The translations under genes were made by a program, and so were the position numbers. A stretch of 64,000 nt of DNA, from the NCBI RefSeq assembly GCF_900473935.1, contig NZ_UCNN01000030.1, positions 1 through 64,000 of the forward strand, given 5' to 3'. Under the pieces are notes generated by a model. It was given only the letters and a program-made list of their open reading frames with translations, did no database searches and was not told where the DNA came from. Each line of letters opens with the position of its first letter. Position 1 is the stretch's first letter. Shown in pieces: positions 36,865 to 46,034 of the stretch. The stretch comes from Synechococcus sp. UW105 (GTDB taxonomy: Bacteria; Cyanobacteriota; Cyanobacteriia; PCC-6307; Cyanobiaceae).

Positions 36865-38609
36865 TCCGTTGTCTGTTCCTGGTCATCAGCCTTGTGAGCG
36901 GTCTCGCTGTTGCGGCACCGGTCAGTCGCGATGATCCGGAACACGCTGGTGAGGTCCATGCCGCTGGCTCCGCTGCAGTCGGCGCGGCTGTGGTAGTCAC
37001 GGCCCATCCAAAGGCCAGTGCCGCCGCATTGGCTGTCTTGCAGGAGGGCGGGCAGGCCATCGATGCCCTCGTCGCAGCTCAGTCGGTGTTGGCGGTTGTG
37101 GAGCCCCAAAGTTCTGGCCTTGGGGGCGGCGGCTTCTTGCTGCACTGGGATGCGCGCCAGCAGGAGCTGGAGGTTTTCGATGGTCGAGAAACGGCCCCTG
37201 CCAGCAGTCGTCCCGATGACTTGCTGACGCCGGAGGGTCAACCGCTGCCTTGGCGTACGGCGAGCAGTCGCCTCACATCGATTGGGGTTCCTGGCACCGT
37301 GGCGCTGCTTTGGGACGCGCATCAGCGTCATGGCCTCTTGACCTGGCCACGCACTTTGCAGCCTGCGATTCGCCTGGCCCAAGATGGCTTTTTACCTAGT
37401 CCTCGCTTACGGCGATCCATTGAGCTTGCTCAGCGGTTAGGCGTTGGGCACAGCCCTGCGTTTCAGGCTCTTTATCTGCCTGATGGCCAGCCTCCATCCT
37501 TGGATCAACGCTTCCGCAATCCGGCTCTCGCCCAAACCTTTGAGGAGTTGGCGCAGGTTGGTGCGCCCGGTTTCTACCGCGGCAGCCTTGCCCAGCAGAT
37601 GGTCAAGACGATCAACACTCTGGCGCCAAGTCAAACCGGATTCCGTGGTTGGTCCATCTCAGACCTTGCCTCCTATGCCGTGAGGCGTCGTCGACCACTG
37701 TGCCGAAATCTCCAACGCTATCGGCTTTGCACGATTCCCCCACCCAGCAGCGGCGGTCTTGGGCTGCTTCAAACCTTGGCGTTGCTCAATACAGCCGGTG
37801 AGCTGCCGGGGCCCACTCATCCGGAGGCTTGGTACCGACTGGCCCGCGCTATCCCTCTAGCGGATGCGGACCGTCTCTATTGGCTTCGGGATCCCATTGA
37901 TGGCCCCTCACCGACTGAATCCCTGTTGAGACCCTCCTATCTCAGGCGGCGCGCCTTGCTGATGGAATCTTCGCCAGGCTTCCCTGTCCAGCCTGGTCTT
38001 CCCCCCGAGATCGGCCATTTTCCCTTTGCTTTGCCTGGTTCCGGTCATGAGCAGGGCACGACCCATGTGTCGATTGTTGATCGACAAGGCAATGTGGCCA
38101 GTTACAGCGGATCGGTTGAAACGGTCTTCGGCAGTCGCTATGTCGTTCAGGGCATGGTGATGAACAATCAGCTCACCGATTTCTCTTTCCGGCCCAATGT
38201 CGCGGGTGTGCCCGTTGCCAATCGCCGCATGCCCGGCCGTCGGCCACTGTCATCGATGGCTCCGGTCATCGTGTTCGAGGAGGGGGCTCCGGTGATGGTC
38301 CTGGGTAGTCCAGGGGGGCGCACCATCCCCCACTTCCTGAGCCGCGTTCTGGTTGCTTCACTGATTTGGAAGGAACCCCCTTCCCGGGCTGTGGCCCTCC
38401 CCCATCTCTCCATCCGGCGTGGCTCCTTGGTGCTTGAAAAGGATCCACCTCTGGCCTGGCCTTTCCCTCTGACCGAGCTGAACGATTCTCATCAGCCATT
38501 GCGTCAGCAACGATTTTCCAGTGGCACTGCTCTGTTACATCGCATCAACGGTGTCTGGCATGGTGCTGCTGATCCTCGCCGTGAGGGCACAGCGCTGGGT
38601 CTCCCCTGA
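36861..38609 (+). CDS. ggt: Gamma-glutamyltranspeptidase
   Basis: 582 residues with an N-terminal signal (about 1-20). The autocatalytic Thr400 is in GTTHVSIVD, which splits the precursor into large and small subunits; GSPGGRTIPHF is the C-terminal substrate motif, and SGLGGGGFLL precedes it. It hydrolyses or transfers gamma-glutamyl groups from glutathione and related peptides in the periplasm. Coupled to the S66 gene, which also targets unusual peptide linkages. Confidence 0.93.
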   Translation: MIRCLFLVISLVSGLAVAAPVSRDDPEHAGEVHAAGSAAVGAAVVVTAHPKASAAALAVLQEGGQAIDALVAAQSVLAVVEPQSSGLGGGGFLLHWDARQQELEVFDGRETAPASSRPDDLLTPEGQPLPWRTASSRLTSIGVPGTVALLWDAHQRHGLLTWPRTLQPAIRLAQDGFLPSPRLRRSIELAQRLGVGHSPAFQALYLPDGQPPSLDQRFRNPALAQTFEELAQVGAPGFYRGSLAQQMVKTINTLAPSQTGFRGWSISDLASYAVRRRRPLCRNLQRYRLCTIPPPSSGGLGLLQTLALLNTAGELPGPTHPEAWYRLARAIPLADADRLYWLRDPIDGPSPTESLLRPSYLRRRALLMESSPGFPVQPGLPPEIGHFPFALPGSGHEQGTTHVSIVDRQGNVASYSGSVETVFGSRYVVQGMVMNNQLTDFSFRPNVAGVPVANRRMPGRRPLSSMAPVIVFEEGAPVMVLGSPGGRTIPHFLSRVLVASLIWKEPPSRAVALPHLSIRRGSLVLEKDPPLAWPFPLTELNDSHQPLRQQRFSSGTALLHRINGVWHGAADPRREGTALGLP

Positions 38610-38656
38610 GGATCTTGCTGTCAGGCAAGGAACGCAGTCTCGTCGAAGCAACCATC

Positions 38657-38678
38657 AAAAAAGGGGGCCGAAGCCCCC
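38657..38678 (-). terminator. Rho-independent terminator of the class II aldolase gene
   Basis: A 6-bp GGGGGC/GCCCCC stem with a CGAA loop (38663-38678) followed on the minus strand by six Ts (plus-strand A-run 38657-38662). It is 22 bases past the fbaA stop. Confidence 0.9.
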
Positions 38679-38700
38679 ATGCTCTTGATCAAGCCGATGA

Positions 38701-39774
38701 TCAGGCGGCAACAGCAGCCTTGGGATCAAGGGCACCCTTGGCGTACAGACCGGCGAAGTAGTTGATGTCGCGCTGTTTGATCTTGCTGGCGTTGCCTGCA
38801 GCCCAGAACTGTTGGTAACGGTCGAGGCAGACCTGCTTCATGTACTTGCGAGCCGGCTTGTTGAAGTGGCGGGGATCGAAGTTGGCGGGATCAGCTGCGG
38901 CTGCTTCACGCACGGCTGCAGTGAAGGCCAAGCGGTTGTCGGTGTCGATGTTCACCTTGCGAACGCCGTTGCGAATGCCTTCCTGGATCTCCTCAACAGG
39001 GACGCCGTAGGTCTCGGGGATCTGACCGCCGTATTTGTTGATCATTTCCAGCCATTCCTGAGGAACGGAGGAGGAGCCATGCATCACCAGATGGGTGTTG
39101 GGGATGGCTTTGTGAATTTCAGCGATACGGCTGATCGCAAGCACTTCGCCTGTGGGCTTGCGGGTGAATTTGTAGGCACCATGGCTTGTACCAATGGCAA
39201 TGGCCAGGGCATCCACCTTGGTCTTGGCGACGAAGTCAGCGGCCTCGGCGGGATCGGTAAGGAGCTGATCCTTGGAGAGCTCACCTTCGAAACCGTGACC
39301 ATCTTCGGCTTCACCTTTGCCGGTCTCGAGAGATCCGAGGCATCCCAGTTCGCCTTCGACGCTCACGCCAATGGCATGGGCCACGTCGACCACTTCCTTG
39401 GTGACTTGGACGTTGTAGTCGTAGGAGGCAGGCGTCTTGGCGTCAGCTTCCAGAGAGCCGTCCATCATCACGGAGGTGAAGCCGTTGGCGGCAGCACCAA
39501 AACAGGTGGCGGGGCTGTTGCCATGGTCCTGGTGCATCACCACGGGGATGTCGGGATAGGTCTCGACAGCCGCGATGATCAGATGACGCAGAAAGTTCTC
39601 GCCGGCGTAGGTGCGGGCTCCGCGTGATGCCTGAAGGATCACCGGGGAATCGGTTTCTTGAGCCGCCTCCATGATCGACTGAACCTGCTCAAGGTTGTTC
39701 ACGTTGAAAGCAGGGATGCCGTAACCGTTCTCGGCTGCGTGATCGAGCAGAAGCCGAAGGGGAACTAGCGCCAT
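38701..39774 (-). CDS. fbaA: Fructose-1,6-bisphosphate aldolase, class II
   Basis: 357 residues from ATG 39774 ([20 protein letters not shown]). Metal-dependent enzyme: [13 protein letters not shown] supplies a zinc His, [16 protein letters not shown] and [20 protein letters not shown] follow, and [15 protein letters not shown] supplies another. It condenses DHAP with GAP (or E4P, giving SBP). It follows the class I aldolase gene at 152 bases on the same strand and has its own terminator. Confidence 0.96.
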   Translation of the reverse strand: MALVPLRLLLDHAAENGYGIPAFNVNNLEQVQSIMEAAQETDSPVILQASRGARTYAGENFLRHLIIAAVETYPDIPVVMHQDHGNSPATCFGAAANGFTSVMMDGSLEADAKTPASYDYNVQVTKEVVDVAHAIGVSVEGELGCLGSLETGKGEAEDGHGFEGELSKDQLLTDPAEAADFVAKTKVDALAIAIGTSHGAYKFTRKPTGEVLAISRIAEIHKAIPNTHLVMHGSSSVPQEWLEMINKYGGQIPETYGVPVEEIQEGIRNGVRKVNIDTDNRLAFTAAVREAAAADPANFDPRHFNKPARKYMKQVCLDRYQQFWAAGNASKIKQRDINYFAGLYAKGALDPKAAVAA

Positions 39775-39840
39775 GGAGTACCTCGCAGGTGACCTGAAAT
39801 CGGACAGAAGTCCGGACCGGCTGGGAGTGTACCCGCGAGG

Positions 39841-39867
39841 CGTCAGGAATGTCACGTAAGCCTGACG
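39841..39867. promoter_or_regulatory. Inverted repeat upstream of the class II aldolase gene
   Basis: CGTCAGG (39841-39847) and CCTGACG (39861-39867) with a 13-base spacer, 67-93 bases upstream of fbaA in the gap following fbaB. On the plus strand TTTT follows the second arm but no plus-strand gene ends here, so an operator is more likely than a terminator. Symmetry evidence only. Confidence 0.3.
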
Positions 39868-39926
39868 TTTTGACGACGCCAGGCTGTGACGGTTTCGACT
39901 GAATCAGTGGTCAGTCAGGCGATCCA

Positions 39927-40994
39927 TCAATAGGTGTAGCCAGCCACGAACAGCTGTTCATCCGAGGATGGTTGAGATCCAGAAACGTAGCGCCCCATTG
40001 AAGCCTCAGAGTTGGCCTGGGCCCGCGCCATCAGGGCCTTCTGTCCGGCTGCGGTGTCAGACCCGCCCCATGCTTTCAGGCAGGAATGCTGAAGAGCCCG
40101 ACCGTAGGAGAAGCCAAGATTCCAGCTGGCTTTCCGCTCAATCGTATTCATGAGATTGAGGTAGATCGAGGCGGCTTCTTCGCTCAGTCCACCGGAGAGG
40201 AAGACGATGCCTGGAACACTGGCCGGCACGCTGCGCTCCAACGTACGAACTGTCATCGAAGCCACGGTCTTGGGATCCGGCTTGGCGGAACAATCCGCTC
40301 CCTGCACGGTCATGGATGGCTTCAACAGTGTTCCTTCCAGCAACACACCATTGCGCTGGCAAGCGAGATACACCTCCTTAATCACGCGTTCCTGAACGTG
40401 GGCGGTCTGTTCGATGGGGTGGGAGCCATCCATGAGGATTTCGGGCTCGATGATCGGCACCAGCCCAGATTCCTGCACTGATCGGGCGTAACGAGCAAGC
40501 CCCCAAGCGTTTTCTCGAATCGACAGTTCTGATGGACAGCCGTCTGCTGTGATCTGGAGCACCGCCCGCCATTTGGCGAATCGAGCACCTTGGGCGTAGT
40601 AATCGGCTGCACGTTCGACCAGGCCATCGAGTCCGGTGCAGAGGGTTTCGATCGGATGCGCTCCGGGTAGAGGACGCAGACCCATGTCGACTTTGATGCC
40701 AGCAATCATTCCGAGCTTTTTCAGCTTGTCGACCATCGACTCGCCGTCTGCGTGATTCTGGAAAAGCGTTTCCTCATAAAGGATCGCGCCGCTGATGTAA
40801 TCACCTAGGCCGGCTGAGGTGAACAGCATTCCCCGATAGGCCTTGCGATTGGCCTCGGTGTTTTCAACGTTGATCGAACCCAGTCGCTTGCCGATCGTTT
40901 TGGTGGACTCATCAACGGCCAGGATTCCCTTGCCTGGAGTCGCCAGCGCTTTGGCGGTAGCGATCAGTTCACTCGAATGCTGTGACAGTGACAT
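39927..40994 (-). CDS. Fructose-bisphosphate aldolase, class I
   Basis: 355 residues, eukaryote-like class I aldolase acting through a Schiff-base Lys. GKGILAVDESTKTIGKRL is the N-terminal phosphate motif, KWRAVLQI contains a conserved active-site Lys, and LLEGTLLKPSMTVQGAD carries the Schiff-base Lys. Class I is metal-independent, so it can work when divalent metals or iron are limiting. It lies directly upstream of the class II enzyme. Confidence 0.95.
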   Translation of the reverse strand: MSLSQHSSELIATAKALATPGKGILAVDESTKTIGKRLGSINVENTEANRKAYRGMLFTSAGLGDYISGAILYEETLFQNHADGESMVDKLKKLGMIAGIKVDMGLRPLPGAHPIETLCTGLDGLVERAADYYAQGARFAKWRAVLQITADGCPSELSIRENAWGLARYARSVQESGLVPIIEPEILMDGSHPIEQTAHVQERVIKEVYLACQRNGVLLEGTLLKPSMTVQGADCSAKPDPKTVASMTVRTLERSVPASVPGIVFLSGGLSEEAASIYLNLMNTIERKASWNLGFSYGRALQHSCLKAWGGSDTAAGQKALMARAQANSEASMGRYVSGSQPSSDEQLFVAGYTY

Positions 40995-41109
40995 GGGACC
41001 TCGCAGGGGCTCAAATCTTGTTTGAGCACGTTGGTCTCAGGGCAATGGTTGATACTTTGGCTGATGGCGATCGCTACAAAAACCAGACTGCTTAAATCTC
41101 GCTTTCAGG

Positions 41110-42204
41110 TCACTTTTGAGCGATAGGACCGACTGATTGATCACAGGCTTGTTGGCTCAGTAGCCCTTCCAGAAGTCCTGGAACCATCGGCCTGCCGCTG
41201 CGGATGCTGCGGGCCCACCAGTCCTGGATCCTTGCCACAGGTGCCACCCTTCCATCGCTCCAAGTGGTGGCGAAAGCGAGGTCATCATCTGGAGACAGCG
41301 GGCGCAGAGACTCGCCACTTTTGGCATGCCAAAGGCCGAAACCATGGACATAATCCTTCTGGTTGTCACTGCCGAGCCTGAGGGTTCCTTCGGATCCGTA
41401 CACCTCAATCCAGCAGCCGCGGCCGTTTCGAGCCACTGATGAGAGGCTCATCTGGGCAGGAACGGCCTTGTCGCTGTCTCCCTGCCACTTGAGCGTGGTC
41501 TGAATCAAAGACACATCTTCAGCATCAACGATGGCCATTCCGCCCTTGGGATTGGGGCGTTCTTTGATTGAGACGCCATTGAGCGCCTGCACCGGTCCGA
41601 CCGGACCGATCAACCAAGCGAGCATGTCGAAGGCATGACTTCCCAGCGCCCCAATCACCCCTCCTCCACAAGCGCTCTGTGAATACCAGTTCCATGCCCG
41701 TGACGCATCAGCTCTGCTACTCATCAGCCAGTCCAGTTTCACCAGCCAGGGGCTGCCAATGGCACCGGATTGCAGCAACCGGGCCGCTTGCATGAACAGC
41801 GGGACGGCCCGGTACTCGAAATCAACGGCGACGCTCAGCCCCTTGGCCATTGCTAGGCGCTGCAGCTCTTCAGCCTGCTCAGCATGAAGGGCGACTGGTT
41901 TTTCTAGAAGCAAATGCTTGCCTGCTTCTAGAGCGCTTTTGGCTAGCTCAAATCGCGGTGCCGGGGGGGTGGCAATGATCACTGCATCCACGGCAGGATC
42001 AGCAAGAAGGGCTTCCCAATCGGTTGTGCCTTGTAAGCCGTGCCGAGAGCAGGCTTGATCCAGCCTCTCCTGGCGCGGGTGCCATAGGGCCACAGCGCGG
42101 AGATCGGGATTGACCTCCATGGCAGGCAGATGCACAGCTTCTCCAAACCCCAGTCCGGCAATGGCAACGCCGATGGGTGACTGCGTGGAGGTTGGGGATT
42201 GCAT
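41110..42204 (-). CDS. Gfo/Idh/MocA-family oxidoreductase
   Basis: 364 residues. The NAD(P) motif is AIAGLGFGEAVHLPAM near residue 14, the EKPVA motif (LLEKPVALHAEQAEEL) near residue 100 supplies the active-site Lys, and ACGGGVIGALGSHAFDML near residue 182 marks the C-terminal domain. Such enzymes oxidise sugars, inositols or biliverdin-like compounds; the substrate is unknown. Starts 3 bases after the small exported gene ends. Confidence 0.85.
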   Translation of the reverse strand: MQSPTSTQSPIGVAIAGLGFGEAVHLPAMEVNPDLRAVALWHPRQERLDQACSRHGLQGTTDWEALLADPAVDAVIIATPPAPRFELAKSALEAGKHLLLEKPVALHAEQAEELQRLAMAKGLSVAVDFEYRAVPLFMQAARLLQSGAIGSPWLVKLDWLMSSRADASRAWNWYSQSACGGGVIGALGSHAFDMLAWLIGPVGPVQALNGVSIKERPNPKGGMAIVDAEDVSLIQTTLKWQGDSDKAVPAQMSLSSVARNGRGCWIEVYGSEGTLRLGSDNQKDYVHGFGLWHAKSGESLRPLSPDDDLAFATTWSDGRVAPVARIQDWWARSIRSGRPMVPGLLEGLLSQQACDQSVGPIAQK

Positions 42205-42207
42205 GAA

Positions 42208-42615
42208 TTAGGCCAGATCAGCTCGGCAGACGGCATCAATCACGCGTTCGATCAACCCGTCGCCGCCAGCAGGTTCCCATTGCGCACGCCACCGCGGCAA
42301 GCCGTTGACCTGTTTGTCGCGGAAGATGTTCTGATCGCAGTCGATCTGCATCACATAGAGCTTCCCAAGTGTTGGGGTGTCTGTGTCGGTTTGGGGTGTG
42401 TAGCGGCTCAGCACGCTGAGGAATCCTTCGCGATCGCGGCGAACACTGCCGCGATCCCACCATTGGCGTCCATCATTTGTGGGTTCCACTTCCTGCCAAT
42501 CCACAGGAGCTGCGATTGCCGACTGCACGCCTTGATGCAGAGCGATTGGGATCAGAACCAGTGCTGCCAGAAGCAGTGAGCAGAGCCGTCCACGCCAATC
42601 TGATGGCCTGATCAA
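42208..42615 (-). CDS. Exported conserved hypothetical protein
   Basis: 135 residues with a signal peptide (hydrophobic core about 11-24, cleavage near AIAAP). The mature part, from [20 protein letters not shown], has two Cys ([16 protein letters not shown]) that may pair. It resembles a small cyanobacterial lumenal/periplasmic protein type of unknown function. Its ATG overlaps the accD stop by 4 bases, so it is translated with it. Confidence 0.6.
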   Translation of the reverse strand: MIRPSDWRGRLCSLLLAALVLIPIALHQGVQSAIAAPVDWQEVEPTNDGRQWWDRGSVRRDREGFLSVLSRYTPQTDTDTPTLGKLYVMQIDCDQNIFRDKQVNGLPRWRAQWEPAGGDGLIERVIDAVCRADLA

Positions 42616-43490
42616 CCCACCACCTCGACAGGACGACTTCCATGCAGCCGCAGCAGGCTGGCCAGGGTGGTTTTCAGCTGTGTGCGGGGCACGATCGTGT
42701 CCACAAATCCGTGTTCTTGGAGGTATTCAGCTGTTTGAAAATTGTCTGGCAGTTTTTCGCGCAGGGTTTGCTCAATCACTCTGCGGCCTGCGAAACCGAT
42801 CAGAGCTTTGGGCTCAGCCAGGATTAGATCTCCCAGCATCGCGAAGCTTGCAGTCACGCCGCCAGTGGTGGGATGAGTGAGCAGTGGCATGTAAAGCAGG
42901 CCTTGTTCGCGGTGCCGCTCCAGGGCCCCTGAGATTTTGGCCATCTGCATCAGGCTGAGCATGCCTTCCTGCATGCGGGCGCCACCTGAGGCACACACAA
43001 TCAGCAAGGGCACTCGCTCGTCGGTCGCTCTTTCGACCAGTCGTGTGATCCGTTCTCCAACCACGGACCCCATGGACCCGCCCATAAAGCGGAAATCCAT
43101 CACCGCCAAGGCCATCGGCAGGTTGTCCACTCTGCACATCCCTGTGATCACTGCATCGCGCAGACCTGTTTTGGCTTGGGTTTCACGAAGTCGATCGGCA
43201 TAGGCACGACGATCCTTGAAGCCGAGAGGATCGGTTGGTTCAAGCTCCCCGTTAATGGCAATGAAGCTTCCCGCATCCGCGATCAGAGCGATCCGCTCTG
43301 TGCTGTCGATGCGGTTGTGATAGCCGCAATGACTACAGACGCTGGCATTCGCGATCAGGTCTTTGCGATACACCACTTGTGAGCATTCCGGGCATTTGCT
43401 CCAGAGCCCATCGCCTTCGTCCTGTTCCTGGGTCACCTTGCCCACGTACTGATCTTTGCGGCGATCAGCAAACCAGTCGAACAGGCTCAT
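42612..43490 (-). CDS. accD: Acetyl-CoA carboxylase carboxyltransferase subunit beta
   Basis: 292 residues. The N-terminal zinc ribbon [20 protein letters not shown] with VCSHCG supplies four Cys, followed by the crotonase-fold carboxyltransferase domain ([19 protein letters not shown] and [13 protein letters not shown]). With AccA it transfers CO2 from biotin to acetyl-CoA, making malonyl-CoA. The length is normal for the family. Confidence 0.97.
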   Translation of the reverse strand: MSLFDWFADRRKDQYVGKVTQEQDEGDGLWSKCPECSQVVYRKDLIANASVCSHCGYHNRIDSTERIALIADAGSFIAINGELEPTDPLGFKDRRAYADRLRETQAKTGLRDAVITGMCRVDNLPMALAVMDFRFMGGSMGSVVGERITRLVERATDERVPLLIVCASGGARMQEGMLSLMQMAKISGALERHREQGLLYMPLLTHPTTGGVTASFAMLGDLILAEPKALIGFAGRRVIEQTLREKLPDNFQTAEYLQEHGFVDTIVPRTQLKTTLASLLRLHGSRPVEVVG

Positions 43491-44187
43491 TGGTTCTGGC
43501 TCCTAAGTCTTGGGCTGGATTCCAAGTGATCGCAGTGGGGATGGGTGGTTGGTCCGACCTGACATGGTTCCACTGATGGGACCTGGCGGTGATCAGCACG
43601 AATGGTGTGCACCGCAAGCTTAAGAGAGACCCCTCTGCGCCAATGATTCATGCGCCAGAATGTTCTTCTTTTGCTTGTACCACTGGTCTGATCCTAGGTG
43701 ATTTCTTGATGCCTAGGCCCACTCAGTCAATGTGGAAATCAGGTTGGTCTTCAGCGGAACTGTTGGCAGTGCTGAATGCTAGACACACACATTTTTCCAG
43801 TCTATGACGTCTGTTTTTCGAATGTGTTTGGCTGATGGTGATTGGCAGTCGCGAAAATGATGGTTCAACTGTTTTGGGGTCGCTGTTTCTGCCCTGACAG
43901 GTTGCCTCTGTAGGGGTTGGGCTGGGTCTGCTCATAGGCCTTGAAATCGAGTCGTGAGCTTCAGTTGTGAACCGGTTTCAATCGATGATCGCTTTACAGC
44001 TGATCTTTCTCCCCAGTGCTTGTTGCTACGCCCTAGATTGGAAAGAAGGAGAACTGCGTGTTGAGCCTTGAGGAAGTGCTTCCTGTTTCATCTTTTGATG
44101 GGGGCGGTTCTCTTGCTGTTCGGTCTAGGCGGATTTTGATCTATCAAAGTCATGATCGTTCATCGTTTCATTCAGAATTAAGCGGCT
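43491..44187. other. 697-base gene-free stretch (longest in the window)
   Basis: Divergent gap between accD and the DUF3598 gene, so it should contain both promoters. It is AT-richer than the flanks. It holds two CCTAGG palindromes (43693-43698 and 43712-43717) that could form a short hairpin. A 72-codon frame (43589-43807) does not look like protein. I see no tRNA. An undetected small RNA is possible. Confidence 0.5.
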
Positions 44188-44811
44188 ATGTATGACCCCC
44201 GACAATCTCTGTTGGAGCATAATTCTGGCGATTGGCAGGGATATTTTGTGCGATTCAATGGCTCATTTGTGGAGCAGGAGCGCTTTCAAACGTCTCTCAG
44301 ACTTCGTGAATCACAGGGCCAGATCCAGGTGTGCTTGACGCATGTCTCAAGTGGTCAAGAACACTCCATGAGCTTCAGCACTCTTCCTGACCAGATGCAG
44401 GTGAGTGAAACGGGTGACTGGTCACTTGGGCCAACCTTCCTGACCCATTCTCACTGCGCCATTGAGCTCTGCGTTGTCAACCAACAGCAGCGTCGACGCC
44501 TCATTGTTCAGCAAGGAATGAACGGACTTGATCGCGTTGTGTATGTGATTGAGGTGAAGGGAGACGCTGGACGGGTCGAACCACCAACACCAACACAGCC
44601 CTTGGTCATGAACTCAACGCAATGTGGTGGGTATGAATTGTGGCAACCGGAGCCAGGCATCGAGTTGCTCTTTCCTCCCAGGGAGCGAGAGGATGTTGAG
44701 CAGCCGGTTTGGGGCCTTCGTTGGAGGGATCACCGAGGTGAAACGCATCAGATTGTGCGTCGGTATGGCCGTCAAAGATTATTGGAACCTCTCTCGCCTC
44801 AATGGATCTAA
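44188..44811 (+). CDS. DUF3598-like protein (lipocalin-like fold)
   Basis: 207 residues. EHNSGDWQGYFVRFNGSFVE is the DUF3598-type start (usually W-x-G-S-F-T-R-F). A beta-rich body with repeated Q/R strands follows, and the end is LRWRDHRGETHQIVRRYGRQ. Cyanobacterial DUF3598 proteins are thought to be lipocalin-like and to bind a small molecule, but the ligand is unknown. It is preceded by the long gap and convergent with the prepilin peptidase gene. Confidence 0.65.
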   Translation: MYDPRQSLLEHNSGDWQGYFVRFNGSFVEQERFQTSLRLRESQGQIQVCLTHVSSGQEHSMSFSTLPDQMQVSETGDWSLGPTFLTHSHCAIELCVVNQQQRRRLIVQQGMNGLDRVVYVIEVKGDAGRVEPPTPTQPLVMNSTQCGGYELWQPEPGIELLFPPREREDVEQPVWGLRWRDHRGETHQIVRRYGRQRLLEPLSPQWI

Positions 44812-44876
44812 GTCGTCAACATCAGAGGATTGAGACTGTCAGTGTGCTGATTGCAATGTTGCTCATTGGTTAGGCC

Positions 44877-45689
44877 TCAGTGGCCAAGCAGCATTAGCCA
44901 TTGATGCCACCACCATGGACCACCTTTGATCCATACCAACCAGATCCCCGTTGCAATGAAGGGTCCGAAGGGAAAGGGTTCGCGCGCACTAAGGCGCCCG
45001 CTTAAGCGGGCGATGGACCCGATCACTGCTCCACCAAGAATGGCCAGCATCATGCTGATCAGAATGCCGCTGAGTCCAAGCCAAGCTCCTCCCATCGCCG
45101 CGAGTTTGGCGTCCCCAAGGCCAAGAGCAGGCTGGCCCAGAATCCTTTCTCCTATCGCACTAAGGCCCTCGAGGGCTAATAGGGCAGCACTTGCCGCCAG
45201 CAGGTGATCAAGCAGCAGACTGCCTCCGCCTTGCTCGGTCAGCCATGCCGCCAACGCGGTCGCGATTAGGCCGCAGATCACTCCTGCGCGACACAAGGGT
45301 TCAGGCAACCAGAGATGATCGAGATCGATCAGGGTGAGGATGATCAGGAGAGTCACCAGCACCACACCTGCTAAGACCGTGATCAGCCAAGGGATGGGGA
45401 CAGCGAACCCGACTGCGCTGATGGTGCTCATCCACAGGCCTGCTGTGAGCAGTTCAATCAGTGGATAGCGGATGGGAATGCTCCATCCGCAGTCACGGCA
45501 TCGACCCGCCAGAAACAGCCAACCCAAGACAGGAATGTTGTCGTGCCATCGCACTGCATGGCCGCAGCTCGGGCAATGACTGCCTGGCCAAATCACTGAT
45601 TCCCTTCGTGGCAGACGCCAAGCCACCACATTGAGAAAACTACCGATGCAGGCCCCAGTGAGCAGGAGCATGAAGGCGTTGGTGTTCAT
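44877..45689 (-). CDS. pilD: Type IV prepilin peptidase/methyltransferase
   Basis: 270 residues, about eight membrane helices. The cytoplasmic zinc-binding CxxC pairs are CPSCGHAVRWHD and CRDCGWSIPIRYP. The two catalytic Asp lie in LTLIDLDHLWLPEP and GLGDAKLAAMGGAWLG. It cleaves and N-methylates type IV prepilins. ATG 45689 overlaps the stop of the preceding small ORF as ATGA. Confidence 0.93.
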   Translation of the reverse strand: MNTNAFMLLLTGACIGSFLNVVAWRLPRRESVIWPGSHCPSCGHAVRWHDNIPVLGWLFLAGRCRDCGWSIPIRYPLIELLTAGLWMSTISAVGFAVPIPWLITVLAGVVLVTLLIILTLIDLDHLWLPEPLCRAGVICGLIATALAAWLTEQGGGSLLLDHLLAASAALLALEGLSAIGERILGQPALGLGDAKLAAMGGAWLGLSGILISMMLAILGGAVIGSIARLSGRLSAREPFPFGPFIATGIWLVWIKGGPWWWHQWLMLLGH

Positions 45690-45904
45690 CCTCGCGTCAG
45701 CCCTCGCCGAGAGCTTTTGCCTCGGAGAACCTGCGTCGAGACAAAGTCTTCTTCCGGTAGCAAGGTTGGCATGTCAAACACCACGCGCCCCTCACCACTG
45801 TGTGCGCAGAGAACCACACCCATGGGTTCGGCGGAGCGTCCCGCATCACTGAGATGACGGAAATAGATCGCGCGTGCTTTGGCGATCAGTTGCTGACTGT
45901 TCAC
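45686..45904 (-). CDS. Small hypothetical protein upstream of pilD
   Basis: 72 residues from the GTG at 45904 (VNSQQLIAKARAIYFRHLSD). A helix followed by a short beta-like part (GVVLCAHSGEGRVVFDMP) and a basic tail. A longer in-frame reading reaches 46009 but would run through the prk terminator hairpin, so the later start is chosen. It overlaps pilD by 4 bases. No function can be assigned. Confidence 0.5.
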   Translation of the reverse strand: MNSQQLIAKARAIYFRHLSDAGRSAEPMGVVLCAHSGEGRVVFDMPTLLPEEDFVSTQVLRGKSSRRGLTRG

Positions 45905-45966
45905 GCGATCCCATCGCGGCGAGGGGGTTGCGTTGAACGTCGCCCCGGCGATTACAAACGATGGGG

Positions 45967-46008
45967 AAGAAAAAGAAATGGGTCCACCTGATTGCTCAGA
46001 TGAACCCA
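45967..46008 (-). terminator. Strong terminator of prk
   Basis: A 13-bp stem (TGGGTCCACCTGA 45979-45991 with TCAGATGAACCCA 45996-46008, two G-U pairs on the RNA) with a 4-base loop. It is followed on the minus strand by a T-rich tract (plus 45967-45978). It starts 26 bases past the prk stop. Confidence 0.9.
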
Positions 46009-46034
46009 CGATAGGTGTTTTTAGGAGGTTTGAA

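Noticed and set aside
38812-39627. 271-residue open frame on the plus strand across fbaA
   Set aside because: Antisense shadow of the class II aldolase; composition is His/Gly-rich nonsense.
41067-41074. GCGATCGC (HIP1 core) as a functional element
   Set aside because: A single octamer of this type is expected by chance and marine strains are not enriched for it.
43589-43807. 72-residue plus-strand frame in the accD gap
   Set aside because: No family resemblance, irregular composition and no coupling to a neighbour; treated as intergenic.
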